Both the position numbers and the translations under genes were made by a program. Below the pieces are notes generated by a model. It saw only the letters and a list, made by a program, of their open reading frames with translations. It was not told the origin of the DNA and searched no databases. Below, piece after piece: positions 40,346 through 49,456 of a stretch of DNA of 64,000 bases. Positions within the stretch are counted from its first letter, which is position 1; every line of letters starts with the position of its first letter. The stretch spans positions 248,001-312,000 of the forward strand of contig JADJBX010000001.1 in NCBI GenBank assembly GCA_016703545.1, written 5' to 3'. The DNA comes from Candidatus Amarobacillus elongatus. Lineage in GTDB: Bacteria > Chloroflexota > Dehalococcoidia > Tepidiformales > Tepidiformaceae.

Positions 40346-41127
40346 ACGCCCATCGCCCGGGCCACGGTTTCGAGCGCTTCGAGCGCCTCGTCGGTGCTGC
40401 GAAGGAGCACGTGCGAGAGCTCGGCGATCTCGGGGGGTGTTTCGGAACCTCCCGCCACACCCGCGAGGAGCACCTGCAGCCCCTCCTGCTGGAGCGAGAG
40501 CCCGGCCCGGAACATGGCGACATCGGTCCGGTCGTCGCCCATGGCGAGGATGGATTTCACCTTGAAGGCGCGGGCGAGCGCGGTGAGCGCGAGGTCCTTG
40601 CCGCCCTGTGCGTTGGGCAGGACTTCGAGGACCATCCGCCCCTCGCGCAGCCGCAGCTCCGTGGGCAGGTTCTCGAGGGCCTTGCGCAGCTGGTGCTCCA
40701 GTTCCGGAGTCTGGCGGAAATGGAACGCGGTCGAAATCGCCTTGCGTTCGACGTGGAGGTAGGCCGAGGGGACGGCGGACACGACCTTCTGCTCGACCCG
40801 TTCGAGGGCGGCGCCCAGGCGGACGCGGTCCACGCCGGGGAGGAGGTCGCTTTCGAAGGTGGTTTCAAGGCCGTGGCTGCCGATGACCACGACCCCTTCA
40901 CAGGGGACGAGGCGGCGCGCGGTGTTAAGGTCTCGCCCCGTGATGACCGCGACGCGTGCCACCTGCGCCAATCGGTCCAGGACGGCGAGGGCGGGCGCGG
41001 GCACGCGGGCTTCGGCTGCGTGCGCGGCGATGGGGGAAAGGGTGCCATCGAGGTCCGTCGCGATGAGCAGGGGGCGACGGGACGCGGCGATGGTGCGGAA
41101 CTGTTCGATGGCGGCAAGGCTCAGCAT
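40342..41127 (-). CDS. otsB: Trehalose-6-phosphate phosphatase
   Basis: A 261-residue HAD-type phosphatase, last step of trehalose synthesis. Catalytic aspartates 25 and 27 in TDLDGTLSPI, cap residues in GRMVLEVLP, lysine in GKDLAL and the terminal GDDRTDVAMF motif. It starts seven bases inside the end of otsA, so the two are coupled, otsA first. Trehalose protects against heat, drying and osmotic stress. Confidence 0.9.
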   Translation of the reverse strand: MLSLAAIEQFRTIAASRRPLLIATDLDGTLSPIAAHAAEARVPAPALAVLDRLAQVARVAVITGRDLNTARRLVPCEGVVVIGSHGLETTFESDLLPGVDRVRLGAALERVEQKVVSAVPSAYLHVERKAISTAFHFRQTPELEHQLRKALENLPTELRLREGRMVLEVLPNAQGGKDLALTALARAFKVKSILAMGDDRTDVAMFRAGLSLQQEGLQVLLAGVAGGSETPPEIAELSHVLLRSTDEALEALETVARAMGV

Positions 41128-42588
41128 CGGGCTTCCTCGAGGTCGTTCAGGAATCGGGTCGCCCAGGCCCGGGCATCGCGCGAGCGGACCGCGGCGATGA
41201 GGCGGTCGCTGACGCGGGGCAGTTCACCGGTCACGGCGGCGCGGAGCGTGGCGTCCATGGCCGCGGGATCGAGGGGGTCAACCGTCACGAGTCCATCCTG
41301 TTCGAATCCGGCGAACGCGGAAGCCACGCCCGCACCCTTCCCCGTCACGATAACCGCCCGCTCTCCTGCGGGCCTCAGAGATTGGGCGATCACGGCCTGC
41401 AACGGGACCAGGTTCATCCCATCGGCGAGCGACGACGTAAAGATGACGTCAGCATCCCGCTGGAGGCCGACGACTTCGACCCAGGGGATGGAGCGGTGGA
41501 CGTGGGTGAACAGGCAGCCGTTGGCGCGAGCGGCGGCACTGGCCGCGTCGGCGGCGGCTTCGACATCGTGGGCCAGGTTCTCGTACGCGGGCACGCCCGA
41601 TCGCGTGGGGGCGGCGACGCCCGCGTAGCTGAAGTGGATTCCGCGTCCGTAGGCGCGGCGCACCGCGGCGAGCCGTTCGGGGATGCCCTTCGTGTAATCC
41701 GCGCGTTCGAGCCCGACCACGAGGGGGCGCGGCGGATCCGGGGTTTCGAACAGCGATATGGGCCCGGCCGCGCGCGACGGTGAGGAGTTCGTCGGCATCG
41801 ATCCCGACGGGGTACGCCCCGACGCGGGTTTTGCGTCCTTCGAAGCTCAGGCACGAGCCGGAGGCGCGGGCGCCCACGCGTTCGGCCGCCTCGACGAAGC
41901 GAGCGACGTCGGCGTCGGATTGAAAGCCGGCAAGCGACGCGCCGAGGATGCCGCGGACGAACCGCTCGAAGTGCGCCAGGCCCTCGGCATCGAGCACCCG
42001 CTCGAGTACCGGCATGGACGGGAAGGGGGTGTGCAGGAAGAAGCCGATGGAGCCATCGACGCCGCGTTCGCGAAGCAGGCCGGGCACGAGGGCGAGCTGG
42101 TAGTCAGGCACCCAGATCGCCTCGCCGGCGGCGGTATCGGCGGCGGCCGCGGCGAAGGCGTCGTTCACCTGTTCATAGGCGGTCCATGCCGCGCCCGCGG
42201 GCGTCTCCGGGCGCGGGAAGTACGACGTGAGGTCCGGGAGCGGCAGGTCGATCAGGTGGAGGGCCGGCCAGAGGAAGCTGTTGGCGGTCTGCCGGTAGTG
42301 GCCGTGCCAGGTGTCATCGCTGAAGAAGAGGCGGCGGTGGCGCAGCGGCCCGTTGGGCGTGGGGAGGATTTCGAACCCGCGGCCGTCGACGAAGTCGCGG
42401 TCGAAGGGGCCACAGCCGGCGCCGATCCATGTCGTTCCGCGGGCGCCGTCCCAGCTCGCGATGACGGGGCGCACGGCCGCGAGCAGCCCGCCCTCGGTCG
42501 CGGGCGTTGCAGCTTCAGGGGCGCCGGGAGCCGTCACGTGATCGACGAAGGCGCGGTTGGCCAGGATCAGACCGGCGAATCGCTCCAT
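41121..42588 (-). pseudogene. otsA: Trehalose-6-phosphate synthase, frame broken
   Basis: Repaired, a glycosyltransferase family 20 enzyme of about 489 residues using UDP- or GDP-glucose. The N-terminal part contains GTTWIGAGCGP, SDDTWHGHYRQTANSFLWPAL and FLHTPFPS; the C-terminal part has the signature LERADYTKGIPERL and SLADGMNLVPLQ. The two halves are in different frames, meeting at the GCGCGCGGCC run (about 41766-41776). One base corrects it. It is coupled to otsB. The ATG 42588 start is short of an obvious leader. Confidence 0.82.
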
Positions 42589-42911
42589 ACAGCCAGTATA
42601 GGGGTGGTCTCTCCGGGAGAAGCGCGCCCGCGATGGAGTTGGAATGTGGCGGCGCCCGGGGAGCGGACCGCCGCCTGCCACGCGTGAGTCCGCCTTGTTC
42701 GAAGCCGGCGGAGCCGATGCCAACTGCATTGGTGGACTACCCGCCAGCATTACGTTTGCATGACGAAGGGACGTGTCCGCGAACCTGCGCACACGTGGCC
42801 TTTCCTCCGCATCTGTCATAACAGTTGGCGCTCAGTCAAGGTGTGGGGGTACGCTCTGGCCGCGAACCGTCTGCCCCCAGGGCGGTTCGGAACTGTCGGA
42901 GGAACACACGC
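42589..42911. other. Intergenic region between otsA and the TIG-repeat gene
   Basis: About 320 bases with no convincing gene. It ends in GGAGG (42899-42903) before ATG 42912. The stretch 42730-42770 is comparatively AT-rich and could hold the promoters of either divergent gene, but no clear -35/-10 pair or inverted repeat was recognised. Confidence 0.5.
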
Positions 42912-45134
42912 ATGGTCAACAGCTGCCTCGACCGGCTGCTGACGTGGCGCGTGGCGTTGCTCGCGGTGCTCGCGCTTGGCGCGGCACCCGCGCTGCTGCT
43001 GCGTCCCGTCCCCGCTGACGCGGCCAACTGCATTGTCGCGCTCAGCTCGGGCGCCTACCAGGGCCAGAGCGGGGCCACCATTCCCATCATCGTCACGCGC
43101 ACGGGCGACACCTGTTCGGGCACGTCGATTGTGACACTCGATTTCCAGGCGCTGACCGCCGTCCCGGGTGTGGACTACGTGCAGCCGGGACAGACGTCGC
43201 TGACGTTCACGACGGGCGACACCAGCAAGTCCCGCAACCTGGAGATCCTTCCAGGCGCGGGTGTCGGCAAGACGCTCCGCGTGACGCTGGGCACCAGCGG
43301 CTCGGACTTCACCGGGGCACCCTTCCAGGCCGTGATCACCATCAACCCCTCAACGGGACCGACGATCACGTCGGTGCAGCCGGCGTCTGGCGGGCTCAAC
43401 GGTGGGCCGATCACGCTAAAGGGAACGAACCTGAGCGGCGTGACGACGGTCAGCCTGCCCAAGCTGGGCGGCGATGACGCAAGCGTCACCTGCTCGCCCA
43501 TGACCGTCGTGGATTCAACGACGATCACGTGCAATGCGCCCGGCGGGCGCGTCACCAGCGGCGCCGCGGACATCCAGGTGATCGGGCCCCATGGCAACTT
43601 CACCCTCGCGGGCGCGTACTACTACACGAACGGCCCCTTCATTACGGGGGTCAGCCCGAACAACGGGGTGGTGAACGGTGGGACGCCGGTGACCATCACG
43701 GGCGGCCAGTTCCCGCTGGGGTGCGGTACCGTCCGCTTTGGTTCGGCGCCCGCGACGTCGTGCACGTACACGGATGCCTCGCACCTGCAAGTGACCGCGC
43801 CGCCTTCAGCGGGTGCGGCGAAGGTCCATGTGACCGTGACGGACCCTGCCACGGCGAAGCAGAGCCCGCAGACCAACGACGACTACTACACGTATTCGGG
43901 TGGCCCGGCGATCACGTCGATCACACCGAACTCGGGGCCGCCCGCGGGCGGCAACACGGTCACGATCGCGGGCAGCGGCTTCCAGGTGGGGAACACGCAG
44001 GTGTTCTTCGGCAGCACCGCCGCCACGACAGTCACCGTGAACGGGACGAACAGCCTGACGGTCGTGGTTCCGCCGGGCTCCCCCGGCACCGTCAACGTTC
44101 GCGTGCACGTCGGGCTCTTCGACAGCGCAGATGCCGGCCCGGGCGATGACTACGCCTACAGCGGCACCGCCATCGTGACAGCGGTGGAGAACGCGACATG
44201 CACGGCCTCGTGCCCCGCGGCGACGGGCCCCACGAGCGGGGGCACGCTCGTCCGGATCAAGGGCCAGAATTTCAGCGAGCCGTTCTTCGTGCGCTTCGGA
44301 ACGGTGGTCGCGCCGCTGGGCACGGTTTCGCTGAAGGGGACAACGGAGATCACGGTGCAGTCGCCGCCGCAGCCCGCCGGCTCGGTACCGGTGACGGTGG
44401 TGTTCTGCCCGCCGAGCCCGGCGCCGTTCCCCTGCCAGAACGGGGTCGAGACGGCGAACATCGGCGCCCTCGGCCAGTTCACGTACGTCGCCTCGACACC
44501 GCCGAGCGTGACCAGCCTTTCGCCGGCGAGCGGCCCGATCGGCGGCGGGAACGTGATCACGGTCTTCGGTTCCGGCTTCTTTGGCGGCGGCCCGACGAAC
44601 GTGACGTTCGGAACCTCGAGCGTCCCGGTCGCGTACACGGGTTCGAGCGCGGGGACGAACATCATCGTCAGTGACACCCAGATCAAGGTGACGGTGCCCG
44701 CGAAGGCGACCTCCGGCGTGGTCGACGTGACGGTCACGAACATGCTCGGGACGAGCACGGTAAGCGGCAGTGCGAACGACTACCAGTACGGCGCGGCGGC
44801 GGGCGCGACGGTGACGTACACGCTGTTCCCCGGGTATTCATTGATCACCTGGGCCGGCCTGGACAACGCGTCCATCGCGAACGGGCTGGGGGGCGTCGAG
44901 ACGCCGGACAACCCGGCCACCAACGACGTTCGCGCGAACGTCGGCGCCGTGTACATGTGGAGCGCGACGGGGGTTGGCTGCCGCAACGGCGAGTCCGCGT
45001 GCTGGCTGGGCTACTTCCCGGGGGTGAACGTGCCGGGTGCGAACGACATCACGACGTTCCGCCAGGGGACGGCCTACTGGATCGCGGTGTTCCCGGGTTC
45101 CGGGACGGTGTCGTGGGTCATCGCTGAATCGTAA
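42912..45134 (+). CDS. Secreted multi-domain IPT/TIG repeat protein
   Basis: A 740-residue exported protein with signal peptide (VALLAVLALGAAPALLL, cut near ADA). The first 120 residues look like a Calx-beta-type domain (VTLDFQALTAVPGVDY). From about residue 145 come five IPT/TIG immunoglobulin-like repeats, each beginning PxITSVxPxSG (FITGVSPNNGVVNGGTPVTI, AITSITPNSGPPAGGNTVTI and similar) and each about 90-110 residues. The C-terminal 105 residues (SLITWAGLDN, AVYMWSATG, then GTAYWIAVFPG) resemble a surface module of unknown function seen in Chloroflexota proteins. Probably a cell-surface adhesion or matrix protein. Confidence 0.83.
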   Translation: MVNSCLDRLLTWRVALLAVLALGAAPALLLRPVPADAANCIVALSSGAYQGQSGATIPIIVTRTGDTCSGTSIVTLDFQALTAVPGVDYVQPGQTSLTFTTGDTSKSRNLEILPGAGVGKTLRVTLGTSGSDFTGAPFQAVITINPSTGPTITSVQPASGGLNGGPITLKGTNLSGVTTVSLPKLGGDDASVTCSPMTVVDSTTITCNAPGGRVTSGAADIQVIGPHGNFTLAGAYYYTNGPFITGVSPNNGVVNGGTPVTITGGQFPLGCGTVRFGSAPATSCTYTDASHLQVTAPPSAGAAKVHVTVTDPATAKQSPQTNDDYYTYSGGPAITSITPNSGPPAGGNTVTIAGSGFQVGNTQVFFGSTAATTVTVNGTNSLTVVVPPGSPGTVNVRVHVGLFDSADAGPGDDYAYSGTAIVTAVENATCTASCPAATGPTSGGTLVRIKGQNFSEPFFVRFGTVVAPLGTVSLKGTTEITVQSPPQPAGSVPVTVVFCPPSPAPFPCQNGVETANIGALGQFTYVASTPPSVTSLSPASGPIGGGNVITVFGSGFFGGGPTNVTFGTSSVPVAYTGSSAGTNIIVSDTQIKVTVPAKATSGVVDVTVTNMLGTSTVSGSANDYQYGAAAGATVTYTLFPGYSLITWAGLDNASIANGLGGVETPDNPATNDVRANVGAVYMWSATGVGCRNGESACWLGYFPGVNVPGANDITTFRQGTAYWIAVFPGSGTVSWVIAES

Positions 45135-45158
45135 GCGCCGCCGTGTTGCGGTTTTCAC

Positions 45159-45185
45159 ACAGGGCGCCGGGTTCCGGCGCCCTGT
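45159..45185 (+). terminator. Terminator hairpin after the TIG-repeat gene
   Basis: ACAGGGCGCCGG, GTT, CCGGCGCCCTGT (45159-45185): a 12-bp perfect stem 24 bases past the stop, followed by a loosely T-rich ATTTTG. Confidence 0.75.
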
Positions 45186-45221
45186 TCCCAATTTTGATTG
45201 GCCGGTCCGTATGATCGGTCG

Positions 45222-46187
45222 ATGGAACGAACGACACCTCCGGCGGTGGGCGAACGGCTCGACTGGGAAGCCCTGGACGAGCCGGTTCGCGCCCGGATCG
45301 ACGCATGGCTTGGCAGCCCGGTCGTGTACGCGACGACACAACAGGGCGGCTTCTCGCCCGGTATCGCCGCGCGCCTGCGAACGGCCTCGGGACAGCGATT
45401 GTTCGCGAAGGCCGTGCGGGGATCGGTCAACAGCTATTCCACGAACATGCACCGCCGCGAGGCACGCATCCTCGACGCGCTGCCCCGCAACGCGCCCGTC
45501 CCCCGGCTGCTCTGGCAGTACGACGAGGGAACGCCGGACGGCTGGATCGTGCTGCTCATCGAGGATGTGGACGGGTGGCACCCGGCGCTGCCATGGAACG
45601 AGCACGAGATCGAGCGGCTCCTGGGCGCGATGGATGCGCTCGGGGACGCGCTGACGCCCTCTCCCGTGCGCAGCGACGTCGCCGAGGCCGTGTCCGATTG
45701 GGTGTTGATGACGCGGCCGTGGTGGGCGGAAATGGCGGCCGCGGCGCCGGCCGGGCTGGACGAATGGTCCCGGCGGAACGCGGGGGCGCTCACGGCTCTC
45801 GCGGAGCGGGCCCCCGAGGCCGCGGCGGGCGACACGCTCGTCCACCTCGACCTCCGCGGCGACAACATGCTCTTCACGGCGGACACCGTGCTCTTCGTCG
45901 ACTGGGCACACGCCCGGACGGGCGCGGCATGGAACGACGTCCTCTGGCTCGCGCCGAGCGTGGAGATGCAGGGCGGCCCGCGCTGCGAGGAGCTGCTGGC
46001 GCGCAGTGCGGCAGCGGCGAAGGCCGCGCCGGACGACGTGACGGCGGTGCTGGCGGCGATCGCGGGGTTCTTCACCGCCTCGGCACTGGAACCCGCGCCC
46101 CCGGGGCTGCCCACGCTGCGTGCGTTCCAGGCTGCCCAGGGCGAGGTCGCCCGCCGCTGGCTCGCGGAGCGAACCGGGCTGGCGTAG
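45222..46187 (+). CDS. Aminoglycoside phosphotransferase (APH)-family protein
   Basis: A 321-residue kinase-fold protein. Catalytic loop HLDLRGDNMLF with the aspartate and asparagine, and the metal-binding FVDWAHA. An upstream GGFSPGIAARL loop and a lysine in FAKAVRGS are the nucleotide-binding side. APH-type enzymes phosphorylate many small molecules, including sugars and homoserine as well as antibiotics; resistance cannot be inferred. ATG 45222 is used; an earlier start is possible. Confidence 0.82.
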   Translation: MERTTPPAVGERLDWEALDEPVRARIDAWLGSPVVYATTQQGGFSPGIAARLRTASGQRLFAKAVRGSVNSYSTNMHRREARILDALPRNAPVPRLLWQYDEGTPDGWIVLLIEDVDGWHPALPWNEHEIERLLGAMDALGDALTPSPVRSDVAEAVSDWVLMTRPWWAEMAAAAPAGLDEWSRRNAGALTALAERAPEAAAGDTLVHLDLRGDNMLFTADTVLFVDWAHARTGAAWNDVLWLAPSVEMQGGPRCEELLARSAAAAKAAPDDVTAVLAAIAGFFTASALEPAPPGLPTLRAFQAAQGEVARRWLAERTGLA

Positions 46188-46190
46188 CCG

Positions 46191-46484
46191 TCAGACCGCG
46201 AAGAGCTCGGTTTCGAGGCCGATCACTTCGGCGTCGAGGCGCCACTCCTGGATGGCGTTCGCCACGGCCTGCAGCTGCGAATCCGCGTGACGTGCGTCGT
46301 TCGAGACACAGGTGGCGGCAAGCGTGGCGTGCCCGGGGTCATCCAGGTCGGCGACCTCGGCGACGGAGGCGTTGAATCGCGTGCGAAGCCGCGCCACGAG
46401 CGACTTCACGATCGTGCGCTTCTCCTTCAGCGTGGCCGAGGGAAGGGCGAGGCGGATATGCAGGACGCCGACGGTGGCCGCCAT
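46191..46484 (-). CDS. DUF503 protein
   Basis: A 97-residue ferredoxin-like-fold protein of the YlxP/DUF503 type, with GVLHIRLALPSATLKEKRTI and VARLRTRFNASVAEV, usually found near ribosome biogenesis or translation genes. It ends 4 bases from the convergent APH gene and lies just past scpB. Role in ribosome maturation is known only for some relatives. Confidence 0.86.
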   Translation of the reverse strand: MAATVGVLHIRLALPSATLKEKRTIVKSLVARLRTRFNASVAEVADLDDPGHATLAATCVSNDARHADSQLQAVANAIQEWRLDAEVIGLETELFAV

Positions 46485-46488
46485 GGCG

Positions 46489-47046
46489 TCAGAGGGTCTC
46501 CGGCGCGACCGGGGCTTCCTCCACCGGGATCGGCGGGAGGTCCTGCGGGCTCTCCAGGCCGAAGTGTTCGAGGAACTTCATGGTGGTTCGGAAGAGCCGT
46601 GCACGGCCGGGGCCTTCGGAAACGCCGACGGCTTCGACGAGGCCGCGCATTTCGAGCTGGGTGACGAGGCGGTCGCTGTTGACGCCGCGAATGGCCTCGA
46701 TCTCGGCGCGCGAGCAGGGCTGCTTGTAGGCCACGATGGTGAGCACTTCGAGCGCGGCCCGGGAGAGCTTCTGGCCCGGGCCGGCACCGAGCAGCTGGTC
46801 GATGTACGGGGCGTAGTCGGGGGCGGTGACGAGCTGGTAGCGCTGTCCATCCTCCATCACGCGCAGGCCGCGAGCCTCGAAATCACGCGAAAGGACGCCA
46901 AGCGCCTTGCGCACGGCACCCTCGCTCACGCCGGCGGCGTTCGCGAGGGCGGCCAGTGGCTGGGGTTCGTCCGAGACGAAGAGGAGCGCTTCGATCACCC
47001 ACGGCAGTTCGTTGGGTGCGGGAGCGCGAAGACCAGAATCAGTCAT
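46489..47046 (-). CDS. scpB: Segregation and condensation protein B
   Basis: A 185-residue ScpB, the winged-helix partner of SMC and ScpA in chromosome compaction. Family marks: IEALLFVSDEPQPLAALAN, the long wing YQLVTAPDYAPYI, LSRAALEVLTIVAYKQP and the second wing RGLVEAVG. No scpA is seen in the window. Its ATG overlaps the end of amaP by 8 bases. Confidence 0.9.
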   Translation of the reverse strand: MTDSGLRAPAPNELPWVIEALLFVSDEPQPLAALANAAGVSEGAVRKALGVLSRDFEARGLRVMEDGQRYQLVTAPDYAPYIDQLLGAGPGQKLSRAALEVLTIVAYKQPCSRAEIEAIRGVNSDRLVTQLEMRGLVEAVGVSEGPGRARLFRTTMKFLEHFGLESPQDLPPIPVEEAPVAPETL

Positions 47047-47731
47047 GCACGTCCGGTGCGCGGTCGCGATTGCGGAGGCCCACCGGTTCCGCAGGATAGA
47101 CGGGCCGCTCGCCGCGGTCTACGTGCTGGGGCGCCATGCGCTCGGGGACGAGGCCCGCGGTGCGTTCTTCGCGGGTGCGCTTGACGGCGTTTTCGTCGTA
47201 GCGGACGCGGACGGCCGGGCGGCGGACGTTGTTCACGCCAACCTGCTCCTGGAGCGCCTGGCGCGTGACGTTCACGACGTTGGTGGTGACGTGCGCGATG
47301 CTCGCCCCCGGCTCGATCGCGACGCCGATATCCGAATCGACGGCGCCCTTATGGACGCGCACACGCGGCTCGGCGCGCGTGACTTCGGGGATGCGTTCGA
47401 GCTCGCTGGTGAGCAGCGCCTCGAGCGCGGAGCCGCGAACCTCGACGGTGCCGCCGTCGCCCTGGCGGAGGCGAAGAGCGGAATCCCGGCGGGAGTGCGC
47501 GGGAGTCATCGAAAGGTACAGCGAGTAGAGCGCGATCAGGGCCACGGCGCCCAGCGCCGCGGTGGCGATGAGCTTCGCCGTGTCCCCGGCGTCGAAGTCG
47601 GCCGTGGCGGTCAGGCTTTCGAGCGAGAGGTCCAGGCTTCGTTCGGCCCACAGGAGGGCGATGAGCGCGCCCGACGCGGCGAGGACGAGGAGGCTATTGA
47701 GTGCCAGCAGGAACCGGCGATTGGCGGTCAT
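47039..47731 (-). CDS. amaP: Alkaline-shock membrane anchor protein (AmaP-like)
   Basis: A 230-residue membrane protein with two N-terminal helices (FLLALNSLLVLAASGALIAL, LIATAALGAVALIALYSLYL) and a long cytoplasmic Asp23-like or OmpH-like part: GTVEVRGSALEALLTSELER, VTTNVVNVTRQALQEQVG. This is the AmaP/Asp23 layout. The ATG 47731 overlaps a TGA that would end mtaB if the frame upstream were repaired. As read, mtaB frame runs straight into it without a stop. Confidence 0.78.
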   Translation of the reverse strand: MTANRRFLLALNSLLVLAASGALIALLWAERSLDLSLESLTATADFDAGDTAKLIATAALGAVALIALYSLYLSMTPAHSRRDSALRLRQGDGGTVEVRGSALEALLTSELERIPEVTRAEPRVRVHKGAVDSDIGVAIEPGASIAHVTTNVVNVTRQALQEQVGVNNVRRPAVRVRYDENAVKRTREERTAGLVPERMAPQHVDRGERPVYPAEPVGLRNRDRAPDVHD

Positions 47732-49025
47732 TCGACCCTCCCGGGGGAGTTCCCACACCCCATCAGCGTAGGGAGCGCCCAATCGCACAGGCGTAACACG
47801 ACTCCGAAGGTTCTCACCCGTGCCATACACCGCGATGTAGTTATCGGTGTGACCGAACCATGCGCCCGCCTGGCCGTGGCCCGGGCGGTGCTCCTCCCAG
47901 AGAACAGGACGAGTGGTCCCTTCGAACCGTCGATGGAAGCGGGCCTGGAGCTCGGCGCCAAGGGCGAGGAGGCGAGCCATGCGCTCCTTCCTCACGTCGG
48001 GCGGGAGTTGGCCGGGCATGCGGGCGGCGGCGGTTCGCTGCCGCTGTGAATAGGGGAAGCAGTGGAGGCGGGAGAACTCGACCTCTTCGCAGAGTTCGAG
48101 GGTGCTCGCGAAATCGGCTTCGCTTTCGCCCGGGGAAGCCGGCAATGACGTCCGTGGTGATGGCTGCATCGGGAAGCATGGCGCGGATCCGAGCGGCCGC
48201 GGCCCGGAATTCCGCGGCCGTGTAGCGGCGGCGCATCGCGGAGAGGACCCGTTCGCTCCCGGACTGCAGGGCGAGGTGGAAATGGGGCATGAGCCGCGGG
48301 TCGCCCCAGAGCGCGAGCAACGGGGGCGTGATGTCCTGGGGCTGGAGCGAACTGAAGCGGATGCGGGGCGCCTCGGTCCGTTCGAGGAGGGCGGCGATGA
48401 GGTGGTGTGGAGCGAGCGGGGTGGGCAGGTCGCGGCCCCATGCCCCGAGCTGCGTCCCCGTGATGACGACCTCGCGGGCGCCCTCCTCCACCACGCGTGC
48501 GACCTCGGCGGCCACCTGCGCGGGCGTCCGGGACTCCTCGCGGCCGCGGGTCCGGGGCACGATGCAGAACGCGCAGACGTCGTTGCAGCCTTCCTGTGCC
48601 TTGATGAAGGCGCGCGCCATGCGTCCCTCGGCGGGGGCGGGCGCCGGAGAAGACGCCGGGCCGCGAGCCGCGAGGAAGCGGACGAGAGCGGCCTTGTCGG
48701 TATCGCGCGTGCCACCGACGAAGTCCGCTCCCAGCGCCTGAACGGCCTCGAACCCGGCGCTTTGGGGGAAGCAGCCCGTGACGGCGACTGCGGCCCCGGG
48801 AGCGAGGCGGCGGACGGAGCGGACGAGACGGCGCGACTTCTTGTCGGCGACGTGGGTCACGGAGCAGGTGTTGACCACGAACGCGTCCGCTTCGCACACG
48901 TGGCCGACGACGTCGAACCCGGCGAGGCGGAGGGCGCCGGCAATCTCGTCGCTGTCGGCGAGGTTCAGCTTGCAGCCGAGGGTGAGGACGGCCGCGAGCG
49001 GCCGCGAGCGCACTTCGAACGGCAT
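47728..49025 (-). pseudogene. mtaB: tRNA methylthiotransferase MtaB-like, frame broken
   Basis: Repaired, about 430 residues. It would add a methylthio group to t6A at position 37 of tRNA. N-terminal domain cysteines in TLGCKLN, NTCSVTHVADKKSR and VTGCFPQS; radical SAM cysteines CNDVCAFC; the frame then breaks at CCCCGGGCG, about 48130, where one extra G must be removed (VIAGFPG-ESEADFAST), and continues to a TRAM-like end (TDNYIAVYGTGENLRSR). A second shift near 47745 in a C run would restore a TGA that overlaps amaP. Both shifts are in homopolymers. Confidence 0.8.
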
Positions 49026-49057
49026 ACGGCGAGGATAGGCCACGGGGGTGCGAAACG

Positions 49058-49312
49058 TCAGGCGAGGCGGGCGCGAAGCTCATCCTCCGAGAGCGGCACA
49101 TCGAACAGCTTCAGCCTGGAGGTGGCGCCGGAGACGAGCACGATGTCGCGCGCGGGGAGGCCGAGGGCGCGCGCGAGGAGCCTGGTCACGGCGGCGTTGG
49201 CGGCCCCATCGGCGGGCGGCGCGGTGACGCGTACGAGCAGAACACCATCGGCATCGAAGCCGGCGATCCCGTCGCGGCTGGCCCTCGGGGTGACGCGAAC
49301 GGGGAGCCGCAT
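49058..49312 (-). CDS. DUF167 (YggU-like) protein
   Basis: An 84-residue protein of the DUF167 fold: MRLPVRVTPRASRDGIAG, then VRVTAPPADGAANAAVTRLL and a long helix ending in SEDELRARL. Family function is unknown. ATG 49312 gives the usual length; frames extend upstream without similarity. It lies 32 bases from mtaB. Confidence 0.84.
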   Translation of the reverse strand: MRLPVRVTPRASRDGIAGFDADGVLLVRVTAPPADGAANAAVTRLLARALGLPARDIVLVSGATSRLKLFDVPLSEDELRARLA

Positions 49313-49456
49313 GGAGGAAGCGTACGCCGGTGCCCCGGCTCGCGCGCCCGGAGCGGTCCAAACCGAATTCAATTCGTGCCATAGACACTCCCTGTTTTCC
49401 GGTGGCGAGTTGTGTATGCTTCGGCGCCGGGCGGCGACGGCCGCCGGGAGAGACGC

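Noticed and set aside
41121..42588. OtsA as two separate genes
   Set aside because: The N- and C-terminal parts are complementary halves of one GT20 enzyme and join at a single position in a GC run.
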